Notes: a model not told the origin generated them from the sequence alone. A stretch of 64,000 nucleotides of DNA from Lunatimonas sp. (GCF_020832325.1 NZ_JAFIEU010000051.1:1-64000), one strand, 5' to 3'. Positions 38,378 through 47,646 are shown, counted from the first letter of the stretch. Program-made: numbers and translations.

Positions 38378-39076
38378 TCATCCAGTCGTTTCTACCAGTT
38401 TGAATCCCTCTCCGTGCAGGGTGATGATTTCTACCGTAGGGTCAGGCTTAAGTAACTTCCGGATTTTGCTGAGGTATACATCCATGCTGCGTGCGTTGAA
38501 GTAACTATCGTCTCCCCAGATGACCTTTAGCGCATGGGATCGGCTTACAGTTTGGTTAAGTTCCGAAGCCAGCAGTTTCAGTAGCTCATTCTCTTTCGAG
38601 GTCAGTTTGTGTTCGCCCAAAGTACTCTCCAGCATCTGCCGGTCGTAATGGAGGGTGAAATTTCCGAATTGATAGGTCTTCAGCGACTTGGTATTATCTT
38701 CTTTTACCCTAGTTCTCCGGAGGATGGCGGCGATCCGTAGCAGTAGTTCCTCCATACTGAAGGGTTTGGTAATATAATCATCAGCTCCGATTTTAAGACC
38801 TGAGATCACATCTTCTTTGAGGTTTTTGGCGGTAAGGTAGATGATAGGGATATCCTCCTGCACCTTTTTTATTTCCTTTCCTAGCGAGAAGCCGTCTTTT
38901 TTGGGCATCATCACGTCCAGTATACATAGTTGGTAGGTGTCTTTTTTAAACCGATTCCACGCCTCTTCACCATCTCTACACAACAAGGTTTCGTAGCCTT
39001 TCATCGTTAAATATTCCTGTAGAATATCACCCAGATTTGGGTCGTCCTCGGCCAATAATACTTTTGGTTTGCTCAT
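38378..39076 (-). CDS. OmpR-family response regulator (RprY-like)
   Basis: This two-component regulator of 232 residues has a receiver domain with the acidic pair at AEDD near residue 11, phospho-acceptor Asp in LCILDVMMPKKDGF at about residue 54 and the Lys in DDYITKPFSMEELLLRI. The C-terminal winged helix shows KLTSKENELLKLLASE and SMDVYLSKIRKLL. Its start overlaps the end of the kinase gene by 4 bp, so the two are translated together. It resembles RprY of Bacteroides; that is a family-level likeness only. Confidence 0.9.
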   Translation of the reverse strand: MSKPKVLLAEDDPNLGDILQEYLTMKGYETLLCRDGEEAWNRFKKDTYQLCILDVMMPKKDGFSLGKEIKKVQEDIPIIYLTAKNLKEDVISGLKIGADDYITKPFSMEELLLRIAAILRRTRVKEDNTKSLKTYQFGNFTLHYDRQMLESTLGEHKLTSKENELLKLLASELNQTVSRSHALKVIWGDDSYFNARSMDVYLSKIRKLLKPDPTVEIITLHGEGFKLVETTG

Positions 39077-40791
39077 TGTGTGATGGGTAGATTTATGGTG
39101 AAAACACTCCCTTTTCCTAGTTCACTCTCCACGTTGACACTGCCGTGGTGCGCTTCCACCATGGTTTTTACGTAGGAAAGACCGAGTCCAAAACCCTTTA
39201 CGTCATGGATGTTGCCCGTAGGAACGCGATAAAACTTGTCAAAAATCTTTTTGAGGGCGTCTTTGTTCATGCCAATGCCGTTGTCTCGAATAGCAATCCG
39301 CACATAGCCATCAGATTCAGTAACGTAAATCTCAATCTTTGGTTTTTCGGGGCTGTATTTGTTGGCGTTGTCCAACAAATTGTTCAGTATGTTTGCTAGG
39401 TGAAATGCGTCCGCTTCAATGAATGGCGGATGAAAGTCGGAGCTCACTTGAATGTTGCCACCTTTATTTTCTACGATGAGGCCAAAATGAGAGCATGCAT
39501 CATCAATTAATTCCAGAAGGTTGATCTTTTCAAATTTGAGCGTAAATTCTTTGCGGTCCAGTGCGGCGGCCTGGAGTACCTGTTCTACTTGCGTGCCTAA
39601 GCGCTTGTTTTCTTCCTTTATGATTCCCAGGTACCGGTTTCTGAATCGATCCTGTTGGCCGATGTCTGGATCTTGCAGCGCTTCTATTGCAAGGCTTACT
39701 GTAGAAATAGGTGTCTTGAACTCATGCGTCATGTTGTTAATGAAATCGTTTTTGATATCCGAAACCTTTTTCTGGCGGTATATTACGCGTATGGCGTACA
39801 CGAAGCAATAAATGATGATGGCAAGAAAAAGCAACGAGCTTGCTAGAGGTATCCAAATTTGCTGCAAAAGATAGTTTTTTTCGAATGGAAAGTTGATGAC
39901 CAGAAAATTGGTCAGCCCTACGAGGTCGCTAGGGAACAGTTCGGCCCGAATACCGTTGCTCGCGAGTGTTTTGAGGTCATTGACGGGGCCAATACCAACT
40001 GCATGCTGGCTGTTTTCTAGAATAGCTAGTTCAAACGGCGTATCAATTCCGCGCCGCAGAAGTTGTTCTTTGATTTCCTGTTTGACCAGTGTAGTATCTA
40101 ATCGGCTAAAGATGTCCCGCTGGCTTTGGCTGAGTAGTTGATGAACGACCACTTCGACCAAACCAATCTTCATGTTTGCACGTACGATTTTCTCAGCTAC
40201 ATCTCTGGAGACGTTGTATTCCTCCAATATGACTTCTTGTCGGTAGGAAGCAAAATTACGTTTATTGCTGTATTGGTCTTGTTTACTGATGAACTCCAAA
40301 TGTTTCTCTTTTTCCTGAAGGAAAATCGCCATTTCATCGGGGGTGAAAAGGGATGACGCATCTGCGGGACTCAGCTCGAGGTATTTTTCCAACACCTGAG
40401 GATCTTCCACACCTCCTTCCTTGGTAGCTATCAACTTTTGAAAAGTGGACGAAATCTGTGGGATGGGCTGGCTAAACATGGAATCGACCATCGATGGACG
40501 CCGGATGGCCACTTGATGCCTGCGCACCTGTAGCTGAATGGGTTCTATGGGCTGAAACAGTGTCTGTTGAAATATCGTATCCCCTATCAGTGAGCTTAAG
40601 AGGATATCGCTAGTTTCTCCTTTTTCAAGCTTGTCCGCTGTGGCCATCAATGCCTGCGAGACATTTTGCTGAAAGCGTTCTCTGTTTATTTTCAATACAT
40701 TGCCTACCCAGTAAAACTGAAACCCGATCAGACCAAGCGTTGCCAACGACATGATCAGTATGACTGTTTTGATTCTGGTTCTTGACATCAT
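39073..40791 (-). CDS. Sensor histidine kinase (RprX-like)
   Basis: This kinase of 572 residues has a first membrane helix at about residues 10-28, a large periplasmic sensor domain (about 30-310) with no family that I recognise, a second helix (IPLASSLLFLAIIIYCFVYAI), and then the HisKA domain with the phospho-His in NNMTHEFKTPISTVSLAIEAL near residue 352 and a HATPase domain (NLLDNANKYSPEK, IRDNGIGMN, FGLGLSYVKTMVEAHHG). No HAMP domain is evident. It is transcribed with the overlapping regulator gene downstream. The stimulus is unknown. Confidence 0.9.
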   Translation of the reverse strand: MMSRTRIKTVILIMSLATLGLIGFQFYWVGNVLKINRERFQQNVSQALMATADKLEKGETSDILLSSLIGDTIFQQTLFQPIEPIQLQVRRHQVAIRRPSMVDSMFSQPIPQISSTFQKLIATKEGGVEDPQVLEKYLELSPADASSLFTPDEMAIFLQEKEKHLEFISKQDQYSNKRNFASYRQEVILEEYNVSRDVAEKIVRANMKIGLVEVVVHQLLSQSQRDIFSRLDTTLVKQEIKEQLLRRGIDTPFELAILENSQHAVGIGPVNDLKTLASNGIRAELFPSDLVGLTNFLVINFPFEKNYLLQQIWIPLASSLLFLAIIIYCFVYAIRVIYRQKKVSDIKNDFINNMTHEFKTPISTVSLAIEALQDPDIGQQDRFRNRYLGIIKEENKRLGTQVEQVLQAAALDRKEFTLKFEKINLLELIDDACSHFGLIVENKGGNIQVSSDFHPPFIEADAFHLANILNNLLDNANKYSPEKPKIEIYVTESDGYVRIAIRDNGIGMNKDALKKIFDKFYRVPTGNIHDVKGFGLGLSYVKTMVEAHHGSVNVESELGKGSVFTINLPITQ

Positions 40792-40878
40792 ACAAATTTA
40801 ACAGATAGGTTAAAGAATAGGAGTTTCTTAACTTTTTTTAACAGCAATCCATATCTTTGTCGATTGAAAAATTAACCC

Positions 40879-42111
40879 ATGGAATTAACAGACCACGCTT
40901 ATCGAATTCAGGGATTGGCTCTGACGGAACTTGCCCAAAAATATGGGACGCCCTTGTACGTGTATGATGGAGAAAAAATTGTTCAGCAAGTGGAGACGCT
41001 GAAACAGGCTTTTTCTGGAGTAAAGCTTAAGATCAAGTATGCCACAAAAGCTCTTTCCAACGTGAATATTCTGAAGCTGATGAAGCGTGCCGGTACGGGA
41101 GTGGATGCGGTTTCTATCGAGGAAGTAATGCTATGCCTGCATGTGGGTTTTGAACCCACGGAAATCATGTACACGCCCAACTGTGTGTCCTTTACCGAAA
41201 TCCAAGAAGCCGTTGGATTGGGGGTGATGATCAACATTGACAATATACCCATGTTGGAGCATTTTGGAACCACCTATGGTGGATCCGTTCCTATTTGCAT
41301 CCGACTGAATCCCCATATTTTGGCTGGAGGCAATGCGAAAATATCTGTGGGGCATATTGATAGTAAGTTTGGGATTTCTATCCTACAGCTCAAGCACGTA
41401 CACAAGGTGGTGGAGGCCTATGGATTGCATGTGGTAGGATTGCATGTGCATACGGGGTCCGATATATTGGATGCCGAAGTGTTTTTAAAGGGAGCTGAAA
41501 TTCTCTTTGAGGCCGCGGCGGAGTTTTCCGACCTTAATTTTCTGGATTTCGGAGGAGGTTTCAAAGTGGCCTATAAGCCGGGTGATATTTCTACGGACAT
41601 GAAAGACGTTGGATTCAAGGTTTCTCAGGCCTTTCAGGATTTTTGCGCTTCGTATGGAAAAGAACTTGAAATCTGGTTTGAACCGGGTAAGTTTCTGGTA
41701 AGCGAGTGCGGGTTGCTTCTGGTCAAGGCCAATGTCATCAAGCCTACGCCGGCAACCACGTTTGTGGGTGTAGACTCCGGCCTAAACCATTTGATACGCC
41801 CCATGATGTACGACGCGTATCACGGCGTGGTAAACCTGTCCCGACTAACTGGCCCGGAACGGGTATACACCATCGTTGGGTACATTTGTGAGACCGATAC
41901 GATCGCAGCAGACCGAAAGCTAAGGGAAGTACAAGAGGGAGATTTGCTTGCGATTAAGAATGCAGGTGCGTACGGTTTTAGTATGTCCTCAAATTACAAT
42001 TCGCGTTTGCGTCCTGCAGAGGTGATGCTGCTCGGTGGAATGGATTACCTGATACGTGAGCGGGAAACCTTTGAGGATATCCTCCGGCATCAGGTTGATG
42101 TTGCGTTTTGA
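40879..42111 (+). CDS. lysA: Diaminopimelate decarboxylase
   Basis: This PLP enzyme of 410 residues makes L-lysine from meso-diaminopimelate, the last step of lysine synthesis. The PLP Lys is in KIKYATKALSNVNILKLM near residue 56; others are HVHTGSDIL near residue 191, FLDFGGGFKV and the Glu-Pro-Gly motif WFEPGKFLVSECGLLLVKAN, and the active-site Cys in YICETDTIA. It is divergent from the kinase gene across 87 bp. A terminator lies about 100 bp downstream. Confidence 0.93.
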   Translation: MELTDHAYRIQGLALTELAQKYGTPLYVYDGEKIVQQVETLKQAFSGVKLKIKYATKALSNVNILKLMKRAGTGVDAVSIEEVMLCLHVGFEPTEIMYTPNCVSFTEIQEAVGLGVMINIDNIPMLEHFGTTYGGSVPICIRLNPHILAGGNAKISVGHIDSKFGISILQLKHVHKVVEAYGLHVVGLHVHTGSDILDAEVFLKGAEILFEAAAEFSDLNFLDFGGGFKVAYKPGDISTDMKDVGFKVSQAFQDFCASYGKELEIWFEPGKFLVSECGLLLVKANVIKPTPATTFVGVDSGLNHLIRPMMYDAYHGVVNLSRLTGPERVYTIVGYICETDTIAADRKLREVQEGDLLAIKNAGAYGFSMSSNYNSRLRPAEVMLLGGMDYLIRERETFEDILRHQVDVAF

Positions 42112-42207
42112 ATTAGGTAGTAAAAAGCCATGATTCTACTAAGCGACTTCTTTCGGTTCCGATTTTTTTAAGATTGGCACTCTAATGTAAATAGTTGGTA
42201 TCTGAAC

Positions 42208-42236
42208 GACGGGCCTGTTTGGCCCGTCTTTTTTTT
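42208..42236 (+). terminator. Rho-independent terminator downstream of lysA
   Basis: GACGGGCC (42208-42215), loop TGTTT, GGCCCGTC (42221-42228), then eight T. This is a strong canonical terminator on the plus strand. Confidence 0.88.
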
Positions 42237-42499
42237 GGTTCATATCGGCTTATTTGTTGTTCGATCAAATAGCGGCAAAAGCGCGGAATTTTTTTGTTAG
42301 AATATTTTGGATATTACAATAATATTTAATTTATTATTGAAGTAAGCATATAATTAGATAAATCAATTATGTGTATTTAAAAAACATAAAATAATATTTC
42401 AATAGGTGAAATACATATTTGTTAATTTGTAAAGCAAAATGTTAAATGAAATCGGTAAGGGTGAAGAGATAGGAATCGCTACCGATGCTTGTTTTTGTA

Positions 42500-42511
42500 A
42501 GCAACGTTGCT
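42500..42511. promoter_or_regulatory. 12-bp palindrome AGCAACGTTGCT
   Basis: A perfect palindrome about 100 bp before the start of the 82-residue protein gene. It shares the AACGTT core with the GTAACGTTAC site upstream of the SusC gene, which may point to a common regulator family. No binding evidence is available. Confidence 0.3.
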
Positions 42512-42610
42512 GATAGGCATGTGAATGGTGAGAAGCTGCAAATCCAAATTGTAGTTTTTATTTAACTAGGTAGTAAATCCGTATTGTCACACTTAAAAAA
42601 CAAAAGTAAG

Positions 42611-42859
42611 ATGTCACTGATGGCAGTAAAATCCAAGGCTATAATGCAGATCCAGTTGGATCAAAACGATGCTGACCGGATTGCACAAGACCTTATTGAA
42701 TATGCAGAAACATTATGTTCTGCTTTGGGGATGGATTGTGAGAAGGTTATAAAGGAACTGAAGCAAAAGGATAATATTCATTTGTTCCGTACCTTTAATA
42801 GGTATTTCGGCGACTACATTGAATTACTCGATGCCGAAAATTCGATTTTTACCGATTGA
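42611..42859 (+). CDS. Hypothetical protein, 82 residues
   Basis: This is a small, soluble, probably helical protein, MSLMAVKSKAIMQIQLDQ and onwards, with acidic and basic helices (NDADRIAQDLIEYAETLCSA, DCEKVIKELKQK). I do not recognise it. The reading frame is open from a TTG at 42584 but the ATG at 42611 is the sensible start. Its coding nature is supported by an isolated position with a strong terminator just after it (42902-42927). Function unknown. Confidence 0.55.
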   Translation: MSLMAVKSKAIMQIQLDQNDADRIAQDLIEYAETLCSALGMDCEKVIKELKQKDNIHLFRTFNRYFGDYIELLDAENSIFTD

Positions 42860-42901
42860 GCAAGTGTGCTCTAAGTTTTTCCGTTTTTTTCGATGAATGA
42901 A

Positions 42902-42930
42902 AACTGCCCGGATTCGTCCGGGCAGTTGTT
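42902..42930 (+). terminator. Terminator after the 82-residue protein gene
   Basis: An 11-bp perfect stem, AACTGCCCGGA (42902-42912) with TCCGGGCAGTT (42917-42927), capped by a TTCG tetraloop and followed by GTTT. It is a very stable hairpin. Confidence 0.85.
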
Positions 42931-42985
42931 TAAACAATTATTCCCATATAGATAGTTATACGTTTAAAGCGTTTACATTAGCAAT

Positions 42986-44515
42986 ATGGGCAATAAGCTT
43001 CGATTACTTTTAGGCGATCAGCTGAACTATTTGCATTCTTGGTTTAAAACCCCGGATCCGGAAGTGGTTTACCTGATGATGGAAATGAGGCAGGAAACCG
43101 ACTACGTAGTGCACCATATTCAAAAAGTGGTGGCGTTTTTTGCCGCGATGCGTTCTTTTGCAGGTTATATGCAGGCTAAAGGCCATGCATTCCGTTATCT
43201 CACACTCGACGACCCCGCGAATGCCCAAAACCTGACTGTAAATTTGGAAACCATCATCGAACGGGAGCAAATCAGTTCGTTCGAATATATGCTGCCCGAC
43301 GAGTACCGGCTGGATCAGCAGTTAGATCAGTTTTGCCGAGGTCTGCAGATTCCTTGGCGCGCGTGGGATTCCGAGCATTTTATTACCGAGAGGGAGTTCT
43401 TAAAGAAGTTTTTTCATGGCAAGAAGACTTTTTTGATGGAAAGCTTTTACCGACAACTGAGAAAGCAGCATTCCGTGCTAATGGATGGGTCACTGCCGCA
43501 GGGCGATCGGTGGAATTTTGACTCTGAAAATAGAGGGAATATTTCTGATGTTAGTGAGGTGCCGGAGTTGATTCAGTTTTCCCATCATGTTGATTCACTC
43601 GTCACCATGCTAAAATCCTGTGATGTGAAGACCTTAGGAATGCTTCCTGAAACCGGACTTGATTGGCCGATTGGTAGGGAGGATAGCTTGGCTGTTCTGG
43701 ATTTTTTCTGTGAAACGTTGCTCCCCTCCTTTGGGAAGTATCAGGATGCCATGCATACAGATAGCCGGTTTTTATTCCATAGCAAATTGAGTTTTGCGTT
43801 GAATACCAAGATGCTGGCTCCTTTGGAGGTGATTCGAAGGGTGGAGTCTGTATGGTCCAATGACCCCGACATGTACCCTTTGGCGGGGGTAGAAGGTTTT
43901 ATTCGCCAGATTTTGGGATGGAGAGAGTACATGCGGGGAGTATATTGGGCGCGTATGCCGGAATATGCTGAATTAAATTTCTTTGGTCATACTCGCTCCT
44001 TACCACGATTTTTTTGGACTGGAGAGACGAAGATGAACTGTATGAGCCACGCCATAAACCAGTCACTTCAAAGCGCCTATGCCCATCATATTCAGCGGTT
44101 GATGGTTACCGGGAATTTTGCGCTATTGGCCGGGATAGCCCCTGACGAGGTGGACGCTTGGTATTTGGGGATTTATATAGATGCCATCCAATGGGTGGAG
44201 ATCACAAATACCCGAGGCATGAGTCAATATGCAGACGGTGGCCTTGTGGGTACCAAACCCTACGTTTCCAGTGCTAACTACATCGACAAGATGAGTAACT
44301 ACTGTGGGTCCTGCTATTATGACAAGAATAAAAAACTGGGTTTTAGGGCCTGTCCCTTCAACAGTCTCTATTGGGCATTTTATGAAAGGCATCGCCCACT
44401 GCTGGAGAAAAATCCGCGCATCGGATTCGTGTACCGGACGCTGGACCGGATGAAAAGCAAGGAGGAGATACTCGCTCAAGCCGAATTCTATCTACAAGAC
44501 CTAAACTCCCTGTGA
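42986..44515 (+). CDS. Iron-sulfur cryptochrome/photolyase (FeS-BCP, (6-4) photolyase-like)
   Basis: This 509-residue flavoprotein belongs to the bacterial cryptochrome and (6-4)-photolyase group with a [4Fe-4S] cluster, like PhrB of Agrobacterium. The N-terminal domain starts LRLLLGDQLNYLHSWF; the FAD domain has VEGFIRQILGWREYMRGVYW and IQWVEITNTRGMSQYADGG. The four cluster cysteines are visible at about C352 (MNCMSHAINQ), C440 and C443 (YCGSC) and C456 (RACPF), the same spacing as the known PhrB set. It repairs UV (6-4) photoproducts or senses light; which one cannot be told. It is convergent with the aldehyde dehydrogenase gene, 5 bp apart. Confidence 0.92.
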   Translation: MGNKLRLLLGDQLNYLHSWFKTPDPEVVYLMMEMRQETDYVVHHIQKVVAFFAAMRSFAGYMQAKGHAFRYLTLDDPANAQNLTVNLETIIEREQISSFEYMLPDEYRLDQQLDQFCRGLQIPWRAWDSEHFITEREFLKKFFHGKKTFLMESFYRQLRKQHSVLMDGSLPQGDRWNFDSENRGNISDVSEVPELIQFSHHVDSLVTMLKSCDVKTLGMLPETGLDWPIGREDSLAVLDFFCETLLPSFGKYQDAMHTDSRFLFHSKLSFALNTKMLAPLEVIRRVESVWSNDPDMYPLAGVEGFIRQILGWREYMRGVYWARMPEYAELNFFGHTRSLPRFFWTGETKMNCMSHAINQSLQSAYAHHIQRLMVTGNFALLAGIAPDEVDAWYLGIYIDAIQWVEITNTRGMSQYADGGLVGTKPYVSSANYIDKMSNYCGSCYYDKNKKLGFRACPFNSLYWAFYERHRPLLEKNPRIGFVYRTLDRMKSKEEILAQAEFYLQDLNSL

Positions 44516-44520
44516 GTGGT

Positions 44521-45945
44521 TTATGAAAATCTGGAAAAGAGGTTGATCAGTTTTTGTTTTTTCAACGAAAACGGCGGGTAAAGCGACTTGATCGGGTTAA
44601 AGCGCCCCGATTGTTTCAAAACTGCTTTTTCATTCGAAAACGCCAAAAACCCGAAGTGCCCGTGTGCTTTGCCGATTCCGCTCGTGTTGATGCCGCCAAA
44701 TGGCAAATTGGGATGTCCAAAATGCACGGCACAGTCGTTTTCTACCAATGCCCCGCTACTGGTCTTGGCGGAGATTTGGTCGCTGATATACGATTCCTGG
44801 GAAAAAACATAAAGAGCCAATGGTTGGGGGGTGTTGTTGATCTGAAGAATTGCCTCGTCCAGTCCGTTGTAGCTGATGATTGGCAGTATAGGACCGAAAA
44901 TTTCCTCCTGCATGATTCGCATATCTGTCTCAAGGCCGGTGATTACGGTGGGTGAGAAGAACTTTGTGGAAGGGTCCATTTCCCCTCCAAAAACTATTTC
45001 AGCACCAGCTGCGGTGGCATCTTCCAAAAGTGTACGAAGGCGTGTCCAATGGTTTGTGTTGATAATTCTGGCATAATCCGAGCTTTTTGCGATTCCTTTA
45101 CCTGTTGGATTGAGCAGTTTGTTAAAGGCGGCGGCAAGTTTTTCGAGAAAGGGTTGGTACACGGATCCATTGACTAGTATATAATCAGGCGCGATGCAGG
45201 TTTGTCCACAATTGATGGATTTGGCCCAGGCGATTTTTAGTGCCGCATCCTCCAAATCACAGCTTGCATCGACCACTACAGGGGATTTGCCGCCAAGTTC
45301 CAACGTGATCCCGCTAAGATGCTGGGCGGCTGCTTTCATCACCTCCTTGCCTATCCGAGGACTGCCCGTAAAAAAAACGTGATTAAATGGAAGCGCCAAT
45401 AGGGATTTGGCTACTTCTGCTTCACCCAGAAATACGGCTACTTCGTCTGGGGCAAATAAATCGCTTACCATGGTCTCTATTAACTCTGAGGTATGGGGAG
45501 ATAGTTCGGAGGGTTTGAGCACTACCGTGCAGCCAGCAGCGATAGCAGAAATTAGTGGACCAATGGTTAGATTGAATGGGTAGTTCCAGGGAGAAATAAT
45601 CAGAGCGCAACCCTTTGGTTCGTATTGGATGTAGGACTCAGCTCCGGCGAAATGGATGGGATTACCGACTTTTGTGGTTTTCATCCACTTGGGCAGGTTG
45701 CGGATAGCATGGGAAATCTCGGTAAGTACCACGGAAATCTCTGTAATATCTGTCTCTGCAAAAGGTTTGCCTAAATCGGCAAAGACCGCTTTCCGAATTT
45801 CATCTGTATGTTTCCTGATCCATTCTTTTAAGGATTTCAATTTTTTTATCCGCATGGCAGCTGTCTCGGTTCGCAAAATCAACGCATTTTTTTGCTGTTG
45901 GGTCAATAGCTGTTCAGGGGTATATCTAAGGTTGTCGGAAGGCAT
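44521..45945 (-). CDS. Aldehyde dehydrogenase family protein
   Basis: This NAD(P)-dependent enzyme of 474 residues oxidises aldehydes to acids. The catalytic Glu is in LELGGKSPVVVDASCD near residue 215 and the catalytic Cys in NCGQTCIAPDYILV near residue 250; PWNYPFNLTIGPLISAIAAG is the coenzyme-binding segment. The compact length, and the C-terminal FGGINTSGIGKAHGHFGFLAFSNEK, match the class 3 / fatty aldehyde dehydrogenase group (ALDH3 type, such as coniferyl aldehyde dehydrogenases). The substrate is unknown. Confidence 0.9.
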   Translation of the reverse strand: MPSDNLRYTPEQLLTQQQKNALILRTETAAMRIKKLKSLKEWIRKHTDEIRKAVFADLGKPFAETDITEISVVLTEISHAIRNLPKWMKTTKVGNPIHFAGAESYIQYEPKGCALIISPWNYPFNLTIGPLISAIAAGCTVVLKPSELSPHTSELIETMVSDLFAPDEVAVFLGEAEVAKSLLALPFNHVFFTGSPRIGKEVMKAAAQHLSGITLELGGKSPVVVDASCDLEDAALKIAWAKSINCGQTCIAPDYILVNGSVYQPFLEKLAAAFNKLLNPTGKGIAKSSDYARIINTNHWTRLRTLLEDATAAGAEIVFGGEMDPSTKFFSPTVITGLETDMRIMQEEIFGPILPIISYNGLDEAILQINNTPQPLALYVFSQESYISDQISAKTSSGALVENDCAVHFGHPNLPFGGINTSGIGKAHGHFGFLAFSNEKAVLKQSGRFNPIKSLYPPFSLKKQKLINLFSRFS

Positions 45946-46132
45946 ATCTTTCTGTGTGTTGGATTGAGTTAAATAACCCTAATTTTCCAATAAAAAGCAA
46001 ATTCGCGGATTTCTGCCGTTAGTCCCCGAATATCTAATAAATGTATAAAGCACATTAAATTATTTTTAATCGAAAAACCATTTAGTTGAAAAAATCGTTT
46101 ATATTTATCGGATAACCTAAATAATCAACTAA

Positions 46133-46255
46133 ATGTACTGGAGTATTGATGGATTGTTTCAGAGGGATATGCTTCCCGAAAAACAACGACTACGAGTTAT
46201 TAAAAATTATATCAACAAGATAAACGAAGATAAAAAAAGTAAAAAGCGGGGCTAA
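46133..46255 (+). CDS. Candidate 40-residue small protein
   Basis: An ATG at 46133 opens a 40-codon frame starting MYWSIDGLFQRDMLPEKQRL and ending in a basic tail (EDKKSKKRG). It lies alone between two minus-strand genes and ends inside a terminator hairpin. The amphipathic, well-balanced composition (Trp, Tyr, Phe, Met and a basic helix RLRVIKNYINKIN) looks coding rather than random. An AT-rich stretch with TATATTTA about 30 bp upstream could be its promoter. No function can be given. Confidence 0.42.
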   Translation: MYWSIDGLFQRDMLPEKQRLRVIKNYINKINEDKKSKKRG

Positions 46256-46268
46256 TATCCCGCTTTTT
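46241..46268. terminator. Bidirectional terminator
   Basis: AAAAAGCGGG (about 46241-46250) pairs with CCCGCTTTTTT (46259-46268) around a CTAATAT loop. It ends the 40-codon gene on the plus strand and the siroheme operon on the minus strand. Confidence 0.8.
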
Positions 46269-46273
46269 TGCTT

Positions 46274-46858
46274 TTACACTTTTTCTCCCTTTTGAATGAG
46301 TCCCTCGGTAAGTCTGTTCAGCGCTTCGACTTTGTATTCAAAATCTCCTTTTAGGGTTTCCCTGTATTTGTGGATATTTTCTACCATCTCATTGATGTCT
46401 TCGGGAATGATTTCTTCGAGCAGTTGTCGGAGTCGTTTTGCCGTAGTGGGGGATTTCCCGTTGGTGCTGATAGCGATTTTCACATTGCCCTTGGTCACTA
46501 TGCCTCCAAGGTAAAAATCGCAGCAGTCCGGGGTGTCGGCCACATTTACGAGGATGGACCTTTCTTTGCAGTCCTTGTAGATGGTTTCGTTCACGTCGGG
46601 AAAGTTTGTCGCCGCGATCACCAAGTGCCTGTTTGCTAAGTAATCCGGGTGATAGGAATCTTCGATGAGTTGGATGTTCTCCTTGTTTCGCACCAAGTCA
46701 CGTACGGCTTCCGAGATCTCTTTGGACACAACGGTCACACGGGCATTGGGACTGGACTTCAGCAGAAAGGTGAGTTTTTCCAGACCCACGAATCCAGCGC
46801 CTACCAGTAGGGTGTCCAACTGGGATACTTTTAGGAATACGGGGTATAGTTCGTTCAT
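46274..46858 (-). CDS. Precorrin-2 dehydrogenase / sirohydrochlorin ferrochelatase
   Basis: This 194-residue enzyme, equivalent to the N-terminal half of CysG or to Met8p, oxidises precorrin-2 to sirohydrochlorin with NAD and inserts iron to make siroheme. It has an N-terminal Rossmann motif (LLVGAGFVGLEKLTFLL), then LVIAATNFPDVNETIY and CDFYLGGIVTKGNVKIAISTNGKSP, all typical. It is the last gene of the sulfur operon and makes the cofactor for the sulfite reductase encoded two genes upstream. Confidence 0.92.
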   Translation of the reverse strand: MNELYPVFLKVSQLDTLLVGAGFVGLEKLTFLLKSSPNARVTVVSKEISEAVRDLVRNKENIQLIEDSYHPDYLANRHLVIAATNFPDVNETIYKDCKERSILVNVADTPDCCDFYLGGIVTKGNVKIAISTNGKSPTTAKRLRQLLEEIIPEDINEMVENIHKYRETLKGDFEYKVEALNRLTEGLIQKGEKV

Positions 46859-46872
46859 AAGGTTTCGTTCGG

Positions 46873-47646
46873 TTAGGCGTAGCGTCTGCTAAGGACGACT
46901 TCTTGGTAACATTCCATCAGCTTGGGACTTTCTTGCACTACTTCACCAATGATAATTACCGCAGGAGAAGCGATCTGCTGATCAGCTACTTTAGAGGCGA
47001 TGTCGTCCATTATCCCAGCTGCTACCTTTGCTTCCTGGGTAGTGCCGCTTTGGATGAGGGCTATAGGCATATTGCCTAGTCCCAGACGTTGGTAAATCCC
47101 AATAATTTCCTCCAGTTTGCCTGTGCCCATCAGTATCACCACGGTTGCCGTAGACTGAGCTGCCAACTTGACATCGGTCGAAAGCTGTCCCGATGAAGTG
47201 GTCCCGGTTATAACCCAAAAGCTTTCGGATACTCCCCTTTTGGTGACTGGGATACCAACTGATGCAGGCACGGCCACCGAAGAGGAAATACCGGGAATCA
47301 CTTCCGTCTGAATACCGAATCGGTGTATGTAGTCAATTTCCTCAGCGCCTCTGCCAAACACAAAGGGGTCTCCGCCCTTCAGCCGAACCACGTGTCCGTA
47401 TTTCTTGGCGTAATGCACACAGAGCTCGTTGGTGTCTTGTTGTGGATTTATCCGGCTGCCGTTTCGCTTGCCCACAAAAACCTTTAAGGCCTGTTCAGGG
47501 GCATGTTGGAGCAGTTCAGGATCGATGAGCGCGTCGTAAAGCACTACATCGGCCCTGTTCAGTGCCAATACACCCTTTAAGGTGATTAGCTCAGGATCCC
47601 CCGGCCCTGCGCCAACCAAAGTTACTTTCGGAAGTGCTTTTTCCAT
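46873..47646 (-). CDS. cobA: Uroporphyrinogen-III C-methyltransferase
   Basis: This SAM-dependent enzyme of 257 residues methylates uroporphyrinogen III twice to give precorrin-2. Typical motifs are TLVGAGPGDPELITLKG at the N-terminus, VVRLKGGDPFVFGRGAEE near residue 90, VIPGISSSVAVPASVGIPVTK near residue 118 and VILMGTGKLEEI. Its start overlaps the stop of the sulfite reductase gene by one base (TAATG), and the siroheme synthase gene follows after 14 bp, so they are coupled. The split CobA plus Met8-like pair does what a fused CysG does. Confidence 0.93.
   Translation of the reverse strand: MEKALPKVTLVGAGPGDPELITLKGVLALNRADVVLYDALIDPELLQHAPEQALKVFVGKRNGSRINPQQDTNELCVHYAKKYGHVVRLKGGDPFVFGRGAEEIDYIHRFGIQTEVIPGISSSVAVPASVGIPVTKRGVSESFWVITGTTSSGQLSTDVKLAAQSTATVVILMGTGKLEEIIGIYQRLGLGNMPIALIQSGTTQEAKVAAGIMDDIASKVADQQIASPAVIIIGEVVQESPKLMECYQEVVLSRRYA

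Larger units (their letters stand above)
42112..42610. other. 499-bp intergenic region after lysA
   Basis: It holds the terminator at 42208-42236, then a very AT-rich tract from about 42285 to 42450 and a 12-bp perfect palindrome AGCAACGTTGCT at 42500-42511. No gene is visible. The right-hand part should contain the promoter for the 82-residue protein gene. Confidence 0.45.
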
